This document shows, piece after piece, positions 47,403 to 57,942 of a DNA stretch of 64,000 nt. The notes below the pieces were generated by a model. That model saw only the letters and a program-made list of their open reading frames with translations. It was not told where the DNA came from and did no database searches. This DNA comes from Oceanospirillum beijerinckii DSM 7166 (GTDB taxonomy: Bacteria; Pseudomonadota; Gammaproteobacteria; Pseudomonadales; Halomonadaceae). The stretch covers positions 164,685-228,684 of the forward strand of contig NZ_KE383829.1 of NCBI RefSeq assembly GCF_000422425.1. Direction: 5' to 3'. The position numbers were made by a program, and so were the translations under genes. The stretch's first letter is position 1; every line of letters begins with the position of its first letter.

Positions 47403-49046
47403 ATGGCAACCGGTTTTTCAAAAATATCCATTGCTGCACGGGTATGGATGATTTTAGGTTTATTTGCATTGGGCCTGGTGACCAATACCTTGCTGGATGC
47501 GGCCAAAACCCGTGACCACCTGAGAGAGAGTTATGAGAAAGGAGTAGTACTGCTGGTGCAAAGTGCTCAGGGCATTGTTGAGCATTATTATCAACAGAGT
47601 CAACAAGGTATATTGAGCGAAGCGGAAGCACAAAAGCAGGCGTTAGCCGCAGTATCCGCCATGCGTTTTGACACCGGAAAATTTAACTACATCTTTATCG
47701 GTGATAAAGATGGCGTGCAGTTGGCCAGTGGCGTAAAAGCGTTAATCGGAAAAAATATTATGGGGCTGAAAGACCCTATGGGTAAGCCTTTTGTACAAGA
47801 GCTATACCGCGAGGCCCGTGCAGGAGGTGGCTTTGTGGATTACCAGTGGCCTAACAGCAAAAACAAAGAGCAGCTGGACCCTAAGACCAGCTACGCAGAA
47901 GAGTTTGGGCCTTGGCAGTGGGTGTTAGGTACAGGCCTGAATATGGATGCTTTACAGGCTGATGTACGCCGTTCCGAAGCCTTATCTATGACTCATGGGG
48001 CAATTATTTTGGCTGTGTTGTGTGTATTGATGCTGTTCTTTATTCGCAGTATCACAGGGCCTATTAATAAGACTGTACAAGCGATGAAAGACCTATCCAT
48101 GGGGCAAGGTGATCTGACGCAGCGTCTGAAAGAAGAGGGTAGTATCGAGCTGGTTAGTCTGGCCCGTTACTTCAATCAGTTTGTTTCCTCTATTCAGGAT
48201 ATTATGCGTGGCGTCAGTGAGTCCGCCCACCGTCTGGCCAGTTCTTCTTCACAGATGGCTGCTTCTACTGCTGCAGTAGATGATAGCCTGCATCAGCAGA
48301 AGCAGGATGCGGAACAGCTGGCCAGTGCCATGTTGCAGGTAATGGCCAGCGTTGATGAAGTGACCAGTCAAACGGTTCAGGCGACTGAATCGACCGTTCA
48401 GGCGGCTAAAGAGTCTGAACAAAGCCAGCAGATCATTAAACGAAATATCACCGAAGCTCAGATGTTATCCCGTGATATTAACCAGGCCGGTGAAGTGATC
48501 TCCCGTCTGGCGGAAGATAGTCGTAACGTCGATACCGTACTGGAAGTGATTCGCGGTATCGCCGAGCAAACTAACCTACTGGCACTCAACGCGGCAATTG
48601 AAGCGGCCCGTGCCGGTGAGGCAGGTCGTGGTTTTGCTGTGGTAGCGGACGAGGTACGTACCCTGTCGCAGCGTACCCAGGAATCTACCACTGAAATCCA
48701 GACTATCGTAGAGAAGCTGCAGGGTGCTGCAGAAGAGGCCGTCAGTGTTATGGGGCAAGGTGCTCAGAAAGCGAATAGTGCGGCGGATACTTCCGCTTCT
48801 GCCGGTGAAGCCCTAAGCAATATCACCGAAGAAGTGCAGGCGATTCAACGTATGAATCAACAGATCGCGGCTGCTTCCGAGGAGCAGAGTACCACCGTAA
48901 ACAGTATCAATAACAATGTGATGAGCATGCGTGATTTGACTGCGGGTGTCGCGGCGGAGTCTGCTCAGATGGCTGCGGCCAGTCAGGATCTGCAGGACCT
49001 ATCCGGTGATATGATCAAGATGATTGAGCGCTTTAAGATTGGTTAA
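47403..49046 (+). CDS. Methyl-accepting chemotaxis protein with single Cache domain
   Basis: A 547-residue chemoreceptor. Membrane segment 1 lies at about 12-30. The periplasmic domain (about 35-195) is of the single-Cache type 2 kind ([45 protein letters not shown]). Segment 2 is at about 198-218, then come HAMP and a signalling domain with tip [20 protein letters not shown]. Such Cache domains often sense small organic acids; the ligand here is unknown. It lies 84 bases after the small charged gene and ends at a terminator, so it may share the NHL transcript. Confidence 0.92.
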   Translation: MATGFSKISIAARVWMILGLFALGLVTNTLLDAAKTRDHLRESYEKGVVLLVQSAQGIVEHYYQQSQQGILSEAEAQKQALAAVSAMRFDTGKFNYIFIGDKDGVQLASGVKALIGKNIMGLKDPMGKPFVQELYREARAGGGFVDYQWPNSKNKEQLDPKTSYAEEFGPWQWVLGTGLNMDALQADVRRSEALSMTHGAIILAVLCVLMLFFIRSITGPINKTVQAMKDLSMGQGDLTQRLKEEGSIELVSLARYFNQFVSSIQDIMRGVSESAHRLASSSSQMAASTAAVDDSLHQQKQDAEQLASAMLQVMASVDEVTSQTVQATESTVQAAKESEQSQQIIKRNITEAQMLSRDINQAGEVISRLAEDSRNVDTVLEVIRGIAEQTNLLALNAAIEAARAGEAGRGFAVVADEVRTLSQRTQESTTEIQTIVEKLQGAAEEAVSVMGQGAQKANSAADTSASAGEALSNITEEVQAIQRMNQQIAAASEEQSTTVNSINNNVMSMRDLTAGVAAESAQMAAASQDLQDLSGDMIKMIERFKIG

Positions 49047-49076
49047 GCCAAATATGAGCTAGCTGATTGAGCCAAT

Positions 49077-49108
49077 AAAAAAGGAGAAGCCGATGCTTCT
49101 CCTTTTTT
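49077..49108 (+). terminator. Intrinsic terminator between chemoreceptor and trmJ
   Basis: Perfect 14-bp arms AAAAAAGGAGAAGC and GCTTCTCCTTTTTT around CGAT. Both flanks suit bidirectional termination for the convergent genes. Confidence 0.92.
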
Positions 49109-49134
49109 CTGATCTTTTCTTAGAGTAGGCTATT

Positions 49135-49176
49135 CCAGCCTCCAGCCTCCAGCCTCCAGCCTCCAGCCTCCAGCCC
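49135..49176. repeat. Heptanucleotide tandem repeat (CCAGCCT)
   Basis: Five perfect copies of CCAGCCT are followed by a sixth ending in C. The array lies 9 bases beyond the trmJ stop codon, between that gene and the terminator. A 7-bp unit is prone to copy-number change, but here it is outside coding sequence. Confidence 0.9.
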
Positions 49177-49185
49177 AAAAAAGAG

Positions 49186-49896
49186 CTACGGATTACCTTT
49201 TAAGCGCTTAACAAGACCGTGTAACAGGCTAAGCTCAAACTTCTCCGGCAGATTGCGCTGGAAATAGGCCCTTAACTTACCAAAAGTAATATCCTGGGGT
49301 TTGCCCTTAAAGTAATCCGCATTCTCCAGTGCTTTTTCCATGCGATCAAAAAAGAAGCCCATCTCTTCGTTGTTTGGCCACTCAGATTGTCCTGGCACCG
49401 GATTAAACTCTGTCAGGCTCTTTTGGTAGAGCTCATAGGTAATAATCTGTACCGCCGAAGCCATATTCAGGATGGCATAATCTGGATTAGCCGGAATAAA
49501 TACATGGCGATTGCAGCGATGGTATTCCTCGGCCGTTAAACCACTGCGCTCGCGACCAAAGACAATGGCGATCTCGTCCTGTTCTGGTTGCTCCGCGATA
49601 AAGTTAGCACACTGTGGCGGTGTCATCGCAGGTACCTGATGGGAGCGAGGGCGCGCACTGGTAGCAACCACATAGGTACAATCCGCTACCGCTTCTTCCA
49701 ATGACGACGTTACTACGGCATTAGCAAGAATATCTTCTGCACCGGCTGCCATGGTTGAGGCTTCTTCGTGAGGGAATTCAGTTGGATTGACCAGGTAAAG
49801 GCGCTCCATACCCATCACTTTCATCGCTCTGGCAGCAGAGCCGATATTGCCGGGATGGTAGGTGTTGACTAAAACGATGCGGACTCGGTTAAGCAT
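49186..49896 (-). CDS. trmJ: tRNA (cytidine/uridine-2'-O-)-methyltransferase TrmJ
   Basis: TrmJ is a SPOUT-class enzyme that methylates the ribose at tRNA position 32. The 236-residue product has the SpoU motifs RIVLVNTYHPGNIGSAARAM, IVFGRERSGLTAEEY and NPDYAILNMASAVQIITYEL, which form the knotted AdoMet site. The C-terminal extension (about 170-236) is the TrmJ-type RNA-binding tail. It appears monocistronic. Confidence 0.93.
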   Translation of the reverse strand: MLNRVRIVLVNTYHPGNIGSAARAMKVMGMERLYLVNPTEFPHEEASTMAAGAEDILANAVVTSSLEEAVADCTYVVATSARPRSHQVPAMTPPQCANFIAEQPEQDEIAIVFGRERSGLTAEEYHRCNRHVFIPANPDYAILNMASAVQIITYELYQKSLTEFNPVPGQSEWPNNEEMGFFFDRMEKALENADYFKGKPQDITFGKLRAYFQRNLPEKFELSLLHGLVKRLKGNP

Positions 49897-50058
49897 AGTG
49901 GGCTATCAGGACGCTTCTCTAAATTGTGAACAGGGCGGCTCCGCTAAATAACAGAGCTGCTGGATGTATGCTGGTTACCTGTGGTCTATCAGGCTAATAA
50001 ATGCGGGCTAAAAGCTTTGTATCGTGTCGCAATTATATCGGTTAAATCACAGGCATAA

Positions 50059-50088
50059 AAAAGCCCCGCCATTATAGGCGGGGCTTTT
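50059..50088 (-). terminator. Intrinsic terminator after groEL
   Basis: Perfect 12-bp arms AAAAGCCCCGCC and GGCGGGGCTTTT around a 6-nt loop. On the minus strand the stem is followed by TTTTTT (with the arm), which fits termination of groESL. Confidence 0.92.
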
Positions 50089-50165
50089 GGCTTAGGGAAA
50101 TATTCAGTGCTGAATATTTCTAAAGCGGTTCGGCGCGATTAAGCAACCAAGGTGTTGGGGGATGA

Positions 50166-51836
<1,671 letters not shown>

Positions 51837-51868
51837 TTAATCAGTGTGAACTCAGTGTGAAAGACGGA

Positions 51869-52162
51869 TTAGCCTTCCAGTACTGCGTAGATTTCGCTTT
51901 CGCTCATGATCAGCAGATCTTCACCGTCGATCTTAACGGTGTTATTGCCTGCGTACTGACCGAACAGAACGGTGTCACCTACTTTTACGCTCATTGCTTG
52001 AACGTCACCATTGTTCAGTACACGGCCGTTACCTACCGCCACTACTTCACCCTGGTTTGGTTTCTCAGTAGCAGAACCTGGCAGAACAATACCGCTTGCA
52101 GTAGTGGTCTCTTCTTCCTGACGACGAATTACAACGCGGTCGTGTAAAGGACGGATGCTCAT
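51869..52162 (-). CDS. groES: 10 kDa co-chaperonin GroES
   Basis: GroES is the heptameric lid of the GroEL chamber. ATG 52162 gives 97 residues starting [14 protein letters not shown], as in E. coli; AGGAG stands 10 bases upstream. The mobile loop ([20 protein letters not shown]) and the C-terminal [17 protein letters not shown] are present. A TTG two codons earlier is not needed. Confidence 0.97.
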   Translation of the reverse strand: MSIRPLHDRVVIRRQEEETTTASGIVLPGSATEKPNQGEVVAVGNGRVLNNGDVQAMSVKVGDTVLFGQYAGNNTVKIDGEDLLIMSESEIYAVLEG

Positions 52163-52284
52163 TCTCAATTTACTCCTAAAACTAAAAGCTCTTTGTCTTT
52201 CAATCTTTAAAAGAACGGGCTGGGCCCGATGTTTTTGTTATGCCCGCGATGGTTATCATCTGGGCTAAATCCTGTGTTCTGTAT

Positions 52285-52312
52285 TAGTGGGGACACAGGA
52301 TTTGAATTCAAT
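52285..52312 (-). promoter_or_regulatory. Heat-shock (sigma-32-like) promoter of groESL
   Basis: On the minus strand ATTGAAT (52312-52306) and CCCCACTA (52292-52285) are separated by exactly 13 bases, close to the sigma-32 consensus CTTGAAA-N11-16-CCCCATNT. It lies about 123 bases upstream of groES. An inverted repeat, CCTGTGT...ACACAGG (52271-52299), overlaps the -10 element. Confidence 0.75.
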
Positions 52313-52321
52313 GGCTGAAAA

Positions 52322-52840
52322 TTATTTTTTTCGTTCAAACTCGCCATCAATCACATCTCCGTTCTGGTCACCACGATGAATGGCCGTTGGGTCCACTCTG
52401 TGATGCTCATGGGGTTGCTGATGTGATTGGTATTGCTGGTGAGTGTGAAAATTTTCGTAATCAGCCGTGTTAGACCTATGGATAGGGTTCACGGAAATGT
52501 TTTTCAAGACCTTGCTCAGAAGAAAGTTACGACTTCCGGGTAATAAGCAGACAAAGCCCAGGGCATCGGTGACAAAACCTGGGGTTAATAGCAGTGCGCC
52601 GCCCACGGCGAGCACTATACCTTCAGCCATCTCTTTGGCTGGAATCTCACCCTGATTCATCTTCCAGTTGGCCCGGTTAAGCATGGCAATACCCTGTCGC
52701 TTTAGCAGGGAGATACCAATGGCTGCAGTAAGAATCACTAGGGCTATGGTGCTTAAGGCGCCAATCTGTTCGCCAACCTTGATCAATACCAGCATTTCCA
52801 CCAGAGGAACGGTAATAAACAGCAGCAGAAATTTATTCAT
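52322..52840 (-). CDS. fxsA: FxsA family membrane protein
   Basis: FxsA is a small inner-membrane protein; overproduction in E. coli relieves phage T7 exclusion by the F plasmid. The 172-residue product has the family core: hydrophobic segments at about 4-22, 28-45 and 75-95, with ITVPLVEMLVLIKVG and GALLLTPGFVTDALGFVCLLP. A variable His/Gln-rich tail follows. Its position directly upstream of groES is usual in gammaproteobacteria. Cellular role not known. Confidence 0.9.
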   Translation of the reverse strand: MNKFLLLFITVPLVEMLVLIKVGEQIGALSTIALVILTAAIGISLLKRQGIAMLNRANWKMNQGEIPAKEMAEGIVLAVGGALLLTPGFVTDALGFVCLLPGSRNFLLSKVLKNISVNPIHRSNTADYENFHTHQQYQSHQQPHEHHRVDPTAIHRGDQNGDVIDGEFERKK

Positions 52841-53034
52841 TAATTCATATTCCTGTAGTTACAGAAAGCTATATGAGGCTAAAAGTCAGTTTTTCAAGCT
52901 GAAAAAACGACAAAATTTGTTTTAAACACGGGCTTCGCATGCGCAAAAAAATGGGTTATATTGCAATGCACAAAGTTTGGGAAAACACGAAAAATAGAAC
53001 GGATTAAAACGAATATACCTAGGGGGTAATTATT

Positions 53035-53796
53035 ATGGAACTGAAAGATAAAGTAGTAGTGATCACAGGTGGCGGTCAAGGTTTGGGTCGTCAAATGGCT
53101 CTGCGTCTGGCGGCTAAAGGTGCCAAGCTGGCCCTGATCGACCTGAACCAGGAAAAACTGGATGAGACCGTAGCTCTGGTAGCGGAAGCCGGTTCTGAAG
53201 CCCGTAGCTACATCGCTAACGTAGCGGATGAAGCTCAGGTTGAAAGCACTTTTGCTCAGATTGCTGACAACTTTGGTCGTATCGATGGCCTGGTAAACAA
53301 TGCGGGTATTACCCGTGATGGTCTGTTTATCAAAGCGAAAGAAGGCAAAGTGGTTCAGAAGATGAGCCTGGAACACTGGCAGCAGGTGATCGACGTAAAC
53401 CTGACCGGTGTTTTCCTGTGTGCCCGTGAAGCTGCTGCTCATATGATTGAAGGCAATACTCAGGGTGTAATTATCAACATCTCCAGTATTTCCCGTTCCG
53501 GTAACATGGGTCAGACTAACTACACTGCTGCTAAAGCAGGTGTCGCTAACATGGCGGTAACCTGGGCGAAAGAACTGTCTCGCTACGGTATTCGTGTAGC
53601 GGCAGTTGCGCCTGGCTTTATCGAAACTGATATGACTGCTGGTATGAAACCAGAAGCGCTGGAAAAAGTATGTTCTGTTATTCCTATGAAGCGTCTGGGT
53701 CTGCCAGATGAGATTGCTCACTCTGTTGAGTACATCATGGAAAATGACTACTTTACAGGTCGTGTGATCGAGTGTGACGGTGGTCTGCGTATCTAA
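53035..53796 (+). CDS. FabG-like short-chain dehydrogenase/reductase
   Basis: A classical SDR of 253 residues. It has the cofactor motif [16 protein letters not shown] near residue 88, and the catalytic Ser...Tyr-x3-Lys ([20 protein letters not shown]). It ends with [14 protein letters not shown]. It resembles 3-oxoacyl-ACP reductase FabG but is isolated from other fatty acid genes, and a short insertion ([14 protein letters not shown]) follows the NNAG region. It may act on acyl-ACP, acetoacetyl-CoA or another keto substrate. A strong AGGGGG site precedes the ATG. It is divergent from fxsA. Confidence 0.88.
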   Translation: MELKDKVVVITGGGQGLGRQMALRLAAKGAKLALIDLNQEKLDETVALVAEAGSEARSYIANVADEAQVESTFAQIADNFGRIDGLVNNAGITRDGLFIKAKEGKVVQKMSLEHWQQVIDVNLTGVFLCAREAAAHMIEGNTQGVIINISSISRSGNMGQTNYTAAKAGVANMAVTWAKELSRYGIRVAAVAPGFIETDMTAGMKPEALEKVCSVIPMKRLGLPDEIAHSVEYIMENDYFTGRVIECDGGLRI

Positions 53797-53822
53797 GTGC
53801 TGATTTTAGCGTTTGGTATACA

Positions 53823-53856
53823 AAAAACGGGGAAAGCCAAGGCGATCCCCGTTTTT
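53823..53856 (+). terminator. Intrinsic terminator after the SDR gene
   Basis: Perfect 11-bp arms AAAAACGGGGA and TCCCCGTTTTT around a 12-nt loop, between converging genes. Confidence 0.9.
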
Positions 53857-53920
53857 ATTCACTCTCTATTTTCTCTTCTTATTTCTGGTTTTCAACCGTT
53901 TTCTTTTAAGCGTTTTTAGC

Positions 53921-54328
53921 TCAGTAAGTTAACATCCCCTTATTTATCTCAATAATTTTCAGGCTGATCCCTTTCACCTGGCTTAGGGCTTCAATGCTTT
54001 TAAATGGGCCGTGTTCCTGTCTGAATTGAATAATCCGTTCTGCTTTTTTCTGTCCTACGCCTTTAATCAGGGTGAGGGTTTGCAGATCGGCCTGATTGAT
54101 ATTGATCAGTGAGCCTGAGGTTGTATTCTGTTCGACTTGTTCGTTGGCCTGGGCACTAAGCATCGGCAGCAGGCTTAGATTGCACAGTAGAAGCATGCTA
54201 AGCAGGGCTTTCAAAAGCTTGCCCATCACGTTTTGTGATATGGCAAACCTGGGTTGGGAAGCGTTTGGTTGGAAGGTTGTTTTTGGGGGTGTAATCTTCT
54301 TTGAGCCAAGGGTTAAATAGGTGTGCAT
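53921..54328 (-). CDS. comEA: ComEA-like helix-hairpin-helix DNA-binding protein
   Basis: A small secreted or membrane-anchored protein with one HhH DNA-binding domain: ININQADLQTLTLIKGVGQKKAERIIQFR, quoted here only through its hallmark LIKGVGQKKAERII. ComEA proteins bind incoming DNA in the periplasm during natural transformation, consistent with the type IV pilus genes in this window. ATG 54328 has a strong AGGAAAGGA site and gives 135 residues, with 34 residues before the hydrophobic segment (about 37-57). ATG 54226 would give a standard signal peptide but lacks a ribosome site. Confidence 0.85.
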   Translation of the reverse strand: MHTYLTLGSKKITPPKTTFQPNASQPRFAISQNVMGKLLKALLSMLLLCNLSLLPMLSAQANEQVEQNTTSGSLININQADLQTLTLIKGVGQKKAERIIQFRQEHGPFKSIEALSQVKGISLKIIEINKGMLTY

Positions 54329-54374
54329 TGTCCTTTCCTCTTGTTATAACCATCAGTGGTTTGTTTAGTCACGA

Positions 54375-54474
54375 AGCAAAACTCTCCTGCGTATAGCAGG
54401 TCCCACTCTTCCTGCTCTTTGTGAGCTATCTCCGTATTTCGAAGAGGAGAGTATCGAGCAAATTTTGTTTCGCT
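54375..54474. repeat. Intergenic inverted-repeat element, copy B
   Basis: The left end AGCAAAAC matches copy A and is complementary (7 of 8) to the right end GTTTCGCT. The last 24 bases match copy C at 19 of 24, including TATCGA and TTTTGTTTCGCT. Inside are a second perfect pair, ACTCTCCT (54381) and AGGAGAGT (54445-54452), and a small hairpin CCTGC-GTATA-GCAGG. It is the most palindromic copy. Confidence 0.6.
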
Positions 54475-54629
54475 AAGTAATAAACTTATTTCTAATATGG
54501 TTGTTTTCCTTACGACTTTAGCTTAGAGACTCTATCTGGCCGACCTGCACTGTCTGAATAATTCATCTGTTTGAATAATTTGTCGTGATGTATGAATGAT
54601 GGTCTTGCTGTTAGCTGATGATTGAGGTG

Positions 54630-54653
54630 ATATCGAAATACTTTTGCTGCGCT
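54630..54653 (+). repeat. Shared 24-bp end, copy D (upstream of pyrF)
   Basis: ATATCGAAATACTTTTGC then TGCGCT matches copy C at 21 of 24 positions. No clear left end was found, so this may be a decayed or partial copy. It sits 7 bases before TATAAT and may overlap the -35 region of pyrF. Confidence 0.55.
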
Positions 54654-54660
54654 ATCTATG

Positions 54661-54666
54661 TATAAT
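54661..54666 (+). promoter_or_regulatory. Probable -10 box of pyrF
   Basis: A perfect TATAAT lies 28 bases before the pyrF ATG. The -35 position at the usual spacing falls in the repeat copy D (ATACTT) and is poor, so the promoter may depend on the repeat sequence or an activator. Confidence 0.5.
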
Positions 54667-54694
54667 GCCCGTGCATTAAGTTGAGGATTTTTAT

Positions 54695-55408
54695 ATGTCA
54701 CTGCTTCCAGAAAACCCGGTTATTGTTGCGCTTGATTACGCGGATGCCCAGCAGGCGCTGTCTTTTGTTGATCAGCTTGAACCTGGCCGTTGTCAGCTAA
54801 AAGTGGGTAAGGAGCTGTTTACCCGCTCCGGTCCTGCGATCGTCGAAACTCTGACGCAAAGGGGTTTTAAAGTTTTTCTGGATCTGAAGTTTCACGATAT
54901 CCCAAATACCACGGCCCAGGCGGTATTGGCCGCTGCTGATAGCGGTGCCTGGATGGTGAATGTTCACGCTTGTGGTGGTCGTCCTATGATGGAGGAGTCG
55001 ATTAAGCGTCTACGTGATAATGGCCATGACACTTTGCTGATTGCCGTAACGGTACTGACCAGTATGAATGAAGCTCAGTTGCGTGAAACCGGTGTGAATG
55101 CTACGCCAGCCGAGCAGGTGATGCATTTGGCGACTCTGACCGAGCAGGCGGGTCTGGATGGTGTGGTGTGCTCTGCTCAGGAGGCGGTAATGCTACGTGA
55201 TGCCCTGCCCCGTAACTTTAAGCTGGTGACACCGGGTATTCGTCCGTCTTTTGCTGAGAAAGGTGATCAGCAGCGTATTGTGACACCGGGTCAGGCATTG
55301 AAAGATGGCAGTGATTATCTGGTTATTGGTCGTCCTATCACCCGTGCAGAAAACCCTATGGAAGCGTTGGAGCTGATTGAGCAGGAAATTAAAGCGGCTC
55401 GTGCTTGA
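54695..55408 (+). CDS. pyrF: Orotidine 5'-phosphate decarboxylase PyrF
   Basis: PyrF makes UMP from OMP, the last step of pyrimidine synthesis. It is a TIM-barrel enzyme of 237 residues. [12 protein letters not shown] supplies the first substrate contact, and [12 protein letters not shown] contains the catalytic D-x-K-x2-D array. VTPGIRP and YLVIGRPIT close the phosphate site. It is on the plus strand, convergent with lapB. In many relatives pyrF follows lapB in the same direction, so its orientation here is unusual. Confidence 0.97.
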   Translation: MSLLPENPVIVALDYADAQQALSFVDQLEPGRCQLKVGKELFTRSGPAIVETLTQRGFKVFLDLKFHDIPNTTAQAVLAAADSGAWMVNVHACGGRPMMEESIKRLRDNGHDTLLIAVTVLTSMNEAQLRETGVNATPAEQVMHLATLTEQAGLDGVVCSAQEAVMLRDALPRNFKLVTPGIRPSFAEKGDQQRIVTPGQALKDGSDYLVIGRPITRAENPMEALELIEQEIKAARA

Positions 55409-55446
55409 TCCTTGATCACAAAAATTAACTTGATGATGTTGGGGAG

Positions 55447-56625
55447 TTAGTTAACCGCGTCATCGGGCCGTATAGTGCCCCAGCTGCGACAGCGAGGGCA
55501 CTGCCATAATTCCGCCTGACCACTTTTGAAGCCGCATTGCAGGCAGCGTGAGACATGGCTGTCTTTTTCGTATCGGTTTAACATTTCTTCTAATGTTTCC
55601 AGACGATGCTTTAGTACACCGGGTGTCAACTGAGCCGCGATTTGTTCTAGTGATCGGGCTGCCAGGAAAGGTGCGCGTAGCGTCTTACGGTCAATGAATT
55701 GTTCCAAAAACTCAATAGCAGCCTGAATACCTGCCTCTTCTCTTAGTAAGTTCATTTTCAAACCGATAGCTGTACGGCTTGGATAGGCCTCAAGAGCGGT
55801 ATCCAATAGCTTATGTAGCTCACTCTGAGTAAGTAGAGGTGCAACTCTCGGTAGTACTAAGGAGTAGAAACGAGGGTCCTGCTCCGGAATCCGCAGTAGG
55901 ATAGAGCGGGCCTTGCGATTACTGTTGTTTTTAAATTCGATTTCAGCGCTGGTCCAGTTGGCCCGAATGCACTGAGAGTCGTTATAAAGTGCCTGCTTCA
56001 AAAGTTTTTTAGCCTGACCGTATTCCTCTTTTCCAATCAACTGCTCAGCCTGTTCACAGTAGTAGTGAGCCACAGCCGCTCTATGCTGAGGGCGCTCTTT
56101 TAGCAGGCGGCTGTCACTGATAGCGATAGCTTGCTGCCACTCTTTTTCCTGCTCGTAGATCTTAATGAGCAGAAGTTGGCTTTGCTGTTGAATATCCGGC
56201 GAAACGGCGTCAGAGAGTTCAAGTAGTAGACGCTCAGCACGGTCAAGCAAACCGGCGGCCTGAAAATCCCGGGCCAGTTCCAGTTGAACCTGTTGTGTCA
56301 GTGTTTTACTTAATGCTGGGCGGGCAAAGAGGTTTTGGTGTAGCCGGATGGCTTTTTCCGTTTCCCCTTTGCTACGGAACAGATTACCCATGGCAATATG
56401 GGTATCTATGGTTTCAGGGTTGATTTCAAGCACCCGCATGAAGGTTTCTATCGCCTGGTCCTGCTGATCGTTCAATAGATAGCTTAGGCCGGTGAAATAG
56501 TCTTTATTCAGTTGGGTGCTTTGAGAATGAAGCTGTTTTTTTTTGCTACTTCTGGAGCGTCTGCCCAGAAACCAGCCGATTGCTATTGCTATAACCAGAG
56601 TGGCCAGTAATAGCAGTTCACTCAT
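55447..56625 (-). CDS. lapB: Lipopolysaccharide assembly protein B (LapB/YciM)
   Basis: LapB is an inner-membrane anchored TPR protein that recruits FtsH to LpxC and so tunes lipid A synthesis. The 392-residue product has an N-terminal membrane helix (about 3-20), several TPR motifs (for example YLLNDQQDQAIETFMRVLEI) and a C-terminal rubredoxin-like zinc site (CLQC and CPRC). ATG 56625 overlaps the lapA stop; GTG 56631 is a possible alternative. lpxC, its regulatory target, lies at 11.6 kb in this window. Confidence 0.94.
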   Translation of the reverse strand: MSELLLLATLVIAIAIGWFLGRRSRSSKKKQLHSQSTQLNKDYFTGLSYLLNDQQDQAIETFMRVLEINPETIDTHIAMGNLFRSKGETEKAIRLHQNLFARPALSKTLTQQVQLELARDFQAAGLLDRAERLLLELSDAVSPDIQQQSQLLLIKIYEQEKEWQQAIAISDSRLLKERPQHRAAVAHYYCEQAEQLIGKEEYGQAKKLLKQALYNDSQCIRANWTSAEIEFKNNSNRKARSILLRIPEQDPRFYSLVLPRVAPLLTQSELHKLLDTALEAYPSRTAIGLKMNLLREEAGIQAAIEFLEQFIDRKTLRAPFLAARSLEQIAAQLTPGVLKHRLETLEEMLNRYEKDSHVSRCLQCGFKSGQAELWQCPRCRSWGTIRPDDAVN

Positions 56626-56929
56626 TCTCACCGCCCTTCAGTCCTGCAATACGCAGACTGTCCAGCTCTTTCTGAGCCAGTTTGCGGGAGCGTTCTGCTT
56701 TCACCTGACCGCTTTTAAGGCGTACATAGGTGCTTAAAGATAATAACCAACCCGCAATCAGACCAATGACCAAGCTTGCAAGAATCAGTAGAGCAATACT
56801 GATCTCTGGCAGCTTCACTATGATAAGGTCAATGGAGTAGGCAGCTGTGTTGCGAGAAGAGAATAGCAGGCCCACGGCCATCAGAGCCAAGACGATGACC
56901 AGAAAAATACCACCTTTAATCCAACGCAT
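56618..56929 (-). CDS. lapA: Lipopolysaccharide assembly protein A domain protein (LapA, DUF1049)
   Basis: A 103-residue inner-membrane protein with two hydrophobic segments (about 5-25 and 42-65) joined by a short loop (FSSRNTAAYSIDLIIVKLPE), and a basic cytoplasmic tail. This is the LapA/DUF1049 pattern. It overlaps lapB, its usual partner in LPS assembly, and follows ihfB by 104 bases. Its role is less well known than that of LapB. Confidence 0.9.
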   Translation of the reverse strand: MRWIKGGIFLVIVLALMAVGLLFSSRNTAAYSIDLIIVKLPEISIALLILASLVIGLIAGWLLSLSTYVRLKSGQVKAERSRKLAQKELDSLRIAGLKGGENE

Positions 56930-57033
56930 TTTATTTCCTGTTAGCTGTTACATAAGTCGGCTGATTATGCCAGTAATTGTCAGGAATCTCATCTACGGGA
57001 TAAGGGTTATGCTATATCCGTTAGGTGTAGACT

Positions 57034-57330
57034 CTAATCGCGCATGTTTTTGGCTTCATCCACCTGCTCGCGCAGTTCCTTTCCTGGTTTAAAGTGAGGG
57101 ACAAACTTGCCTGTCAGATCTACAGATTCGCCGGTTTTTGGGTTGCGGCCAGTACGTGGCTCGCGGTAATGCAGAGAGAAGCTACCAAAGCCACGAATCT
57201 CAACACGGCCACCGGTGGCCAAAGTATCAGTGATCTGTTCAAGTAAAATTCGTACTGCTGCTTCAACCTCTTTAGCAGATAACTCAGGCTGCTTCAGGGT
57301 TATTTGCTCGATTAATTCCGATTTAGTCAT
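57034..57330 (-). CDS. ihfB: Integration host factor beta subunit IhfB
   Basis: IhfB pairs with IhfA to bend DNA sharply at specific sites. The 98-residue product has the HU/IHF fold: [10 protein letters not shown] at the start, [15 protein letters not shown] leading to the DNA-bending arm, and [10 protein letters not shown] with the intercalating Pro. It normally sits directly after rpsA. Here it is about 12 kb away and on the opposite strand, followed by lapA and lapB. Confidence 0.97.
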   Translation of the reverse strand: MTKSELIEQITLKQPELSAKEVEAAVRILLEQITDTLATGGRVEIRGFGSFSLHYREPRTGRNPKTGESVDLTGKFVPHFKPGKELREQVDEAKNMRD

Positions 57331-57663
57331 ATCAACCTACCTGCTCTCGCGTTTGTTGTTTTTTTGTTGGCTGCCTACCAGCAAATAAATTTAAGGATAA
57401 ACCTGTATTAAACAAAAGGTTAGTGAAAAATCAATGGAAAAAGCCAGTTTTTTAATTTTTAATCACAGAAACGGATTTTTTTCGTTATTTTCAGAGTGAT
57501 AGCTAAATAATATGACGATCTTTCAAGAATCGTTTTTATTGCACTGCAAATCATTGGTCTAACGTTGTAGGGAAAGGAGTGGGTGAATGGCTTGGGGAAA
57601 TGTTTCGCTGCGCGGTATACTGTCACGCAACTGACTAAAACAAGCTTTGGATATATCGCCCCA
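57331..57663. other. ihfB-sdhE divergent intergenic region
   Basis: 333 bases, AT-rich. The only structure I see is an imperfect hairpin ACGATCTTTCAAGAATCGT followed by TTTTTATT (57512-57538). Promoters for the two divergent genes are expected but could not be assigned. Confidence 0.45.
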
Positions 57664-57942
57664 ATGAGTGTAGAAGAAGAAGTGAAACGCCTGCAGTGGC
57701 AGAGCCGTCGTGGCATGTGGGAATTGGACCTGATGCTGGTGCCTTTTGTGCGTGATTGCTATCGTGAATTGAGTGAGCATGATCGTATACGCTATGAAGA
57801 GCTTCTGAAGTGCGAGGATCAGGATCTGTTTGTCTGGCTGATGCAGCGTGAGGTTCCTGCAGAGTCAGAGCACAAGGATATGGTGGAAAAAATTATTGCC
57901 TATGCCGAAGATGGTGATCTGTCTAAATTTAGACATCTCTAA
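57664..57942 (+). CDS. sdhE: FAD assembly factor SdhE
   Basis: SdhE helps attach FAD covalently to succinate dehydrogenase and fumarate reductase. ATG 57664 gives 92 residues. The family motif RGMWE is at residues 16-20, with the invariant Gly and Glu, and DLFVWLM follows later. A longer reading from 57583 has no support. The ribosome site is weak. It overlaps ygfX, the usual partner, and lies beside nadB and rpoE as in Pseudomonas. Confidence 0.93.
   Translation: MSVEEEVKRLQWQSRRGMWELDLMLVPFVRDCYRELSEHDRIRYEELLKCEDQDLFVWLMQREVPAESEHKDMVEKIIAYAEDGDLSKFRHL

Larger units (their letters stand above)
54329..54694. other. comEA-pyrF intergenic region with two repeat copies
   Basis: The 366 bases between divergent comEA and pyrF have no credible gene. 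They hold repeat copy B (54375-54474), copy D of the shared 24-bp end (54630-54653), and a consensus TATAAT at 54661 that probably serves pyrF. Confidence 0.6.
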
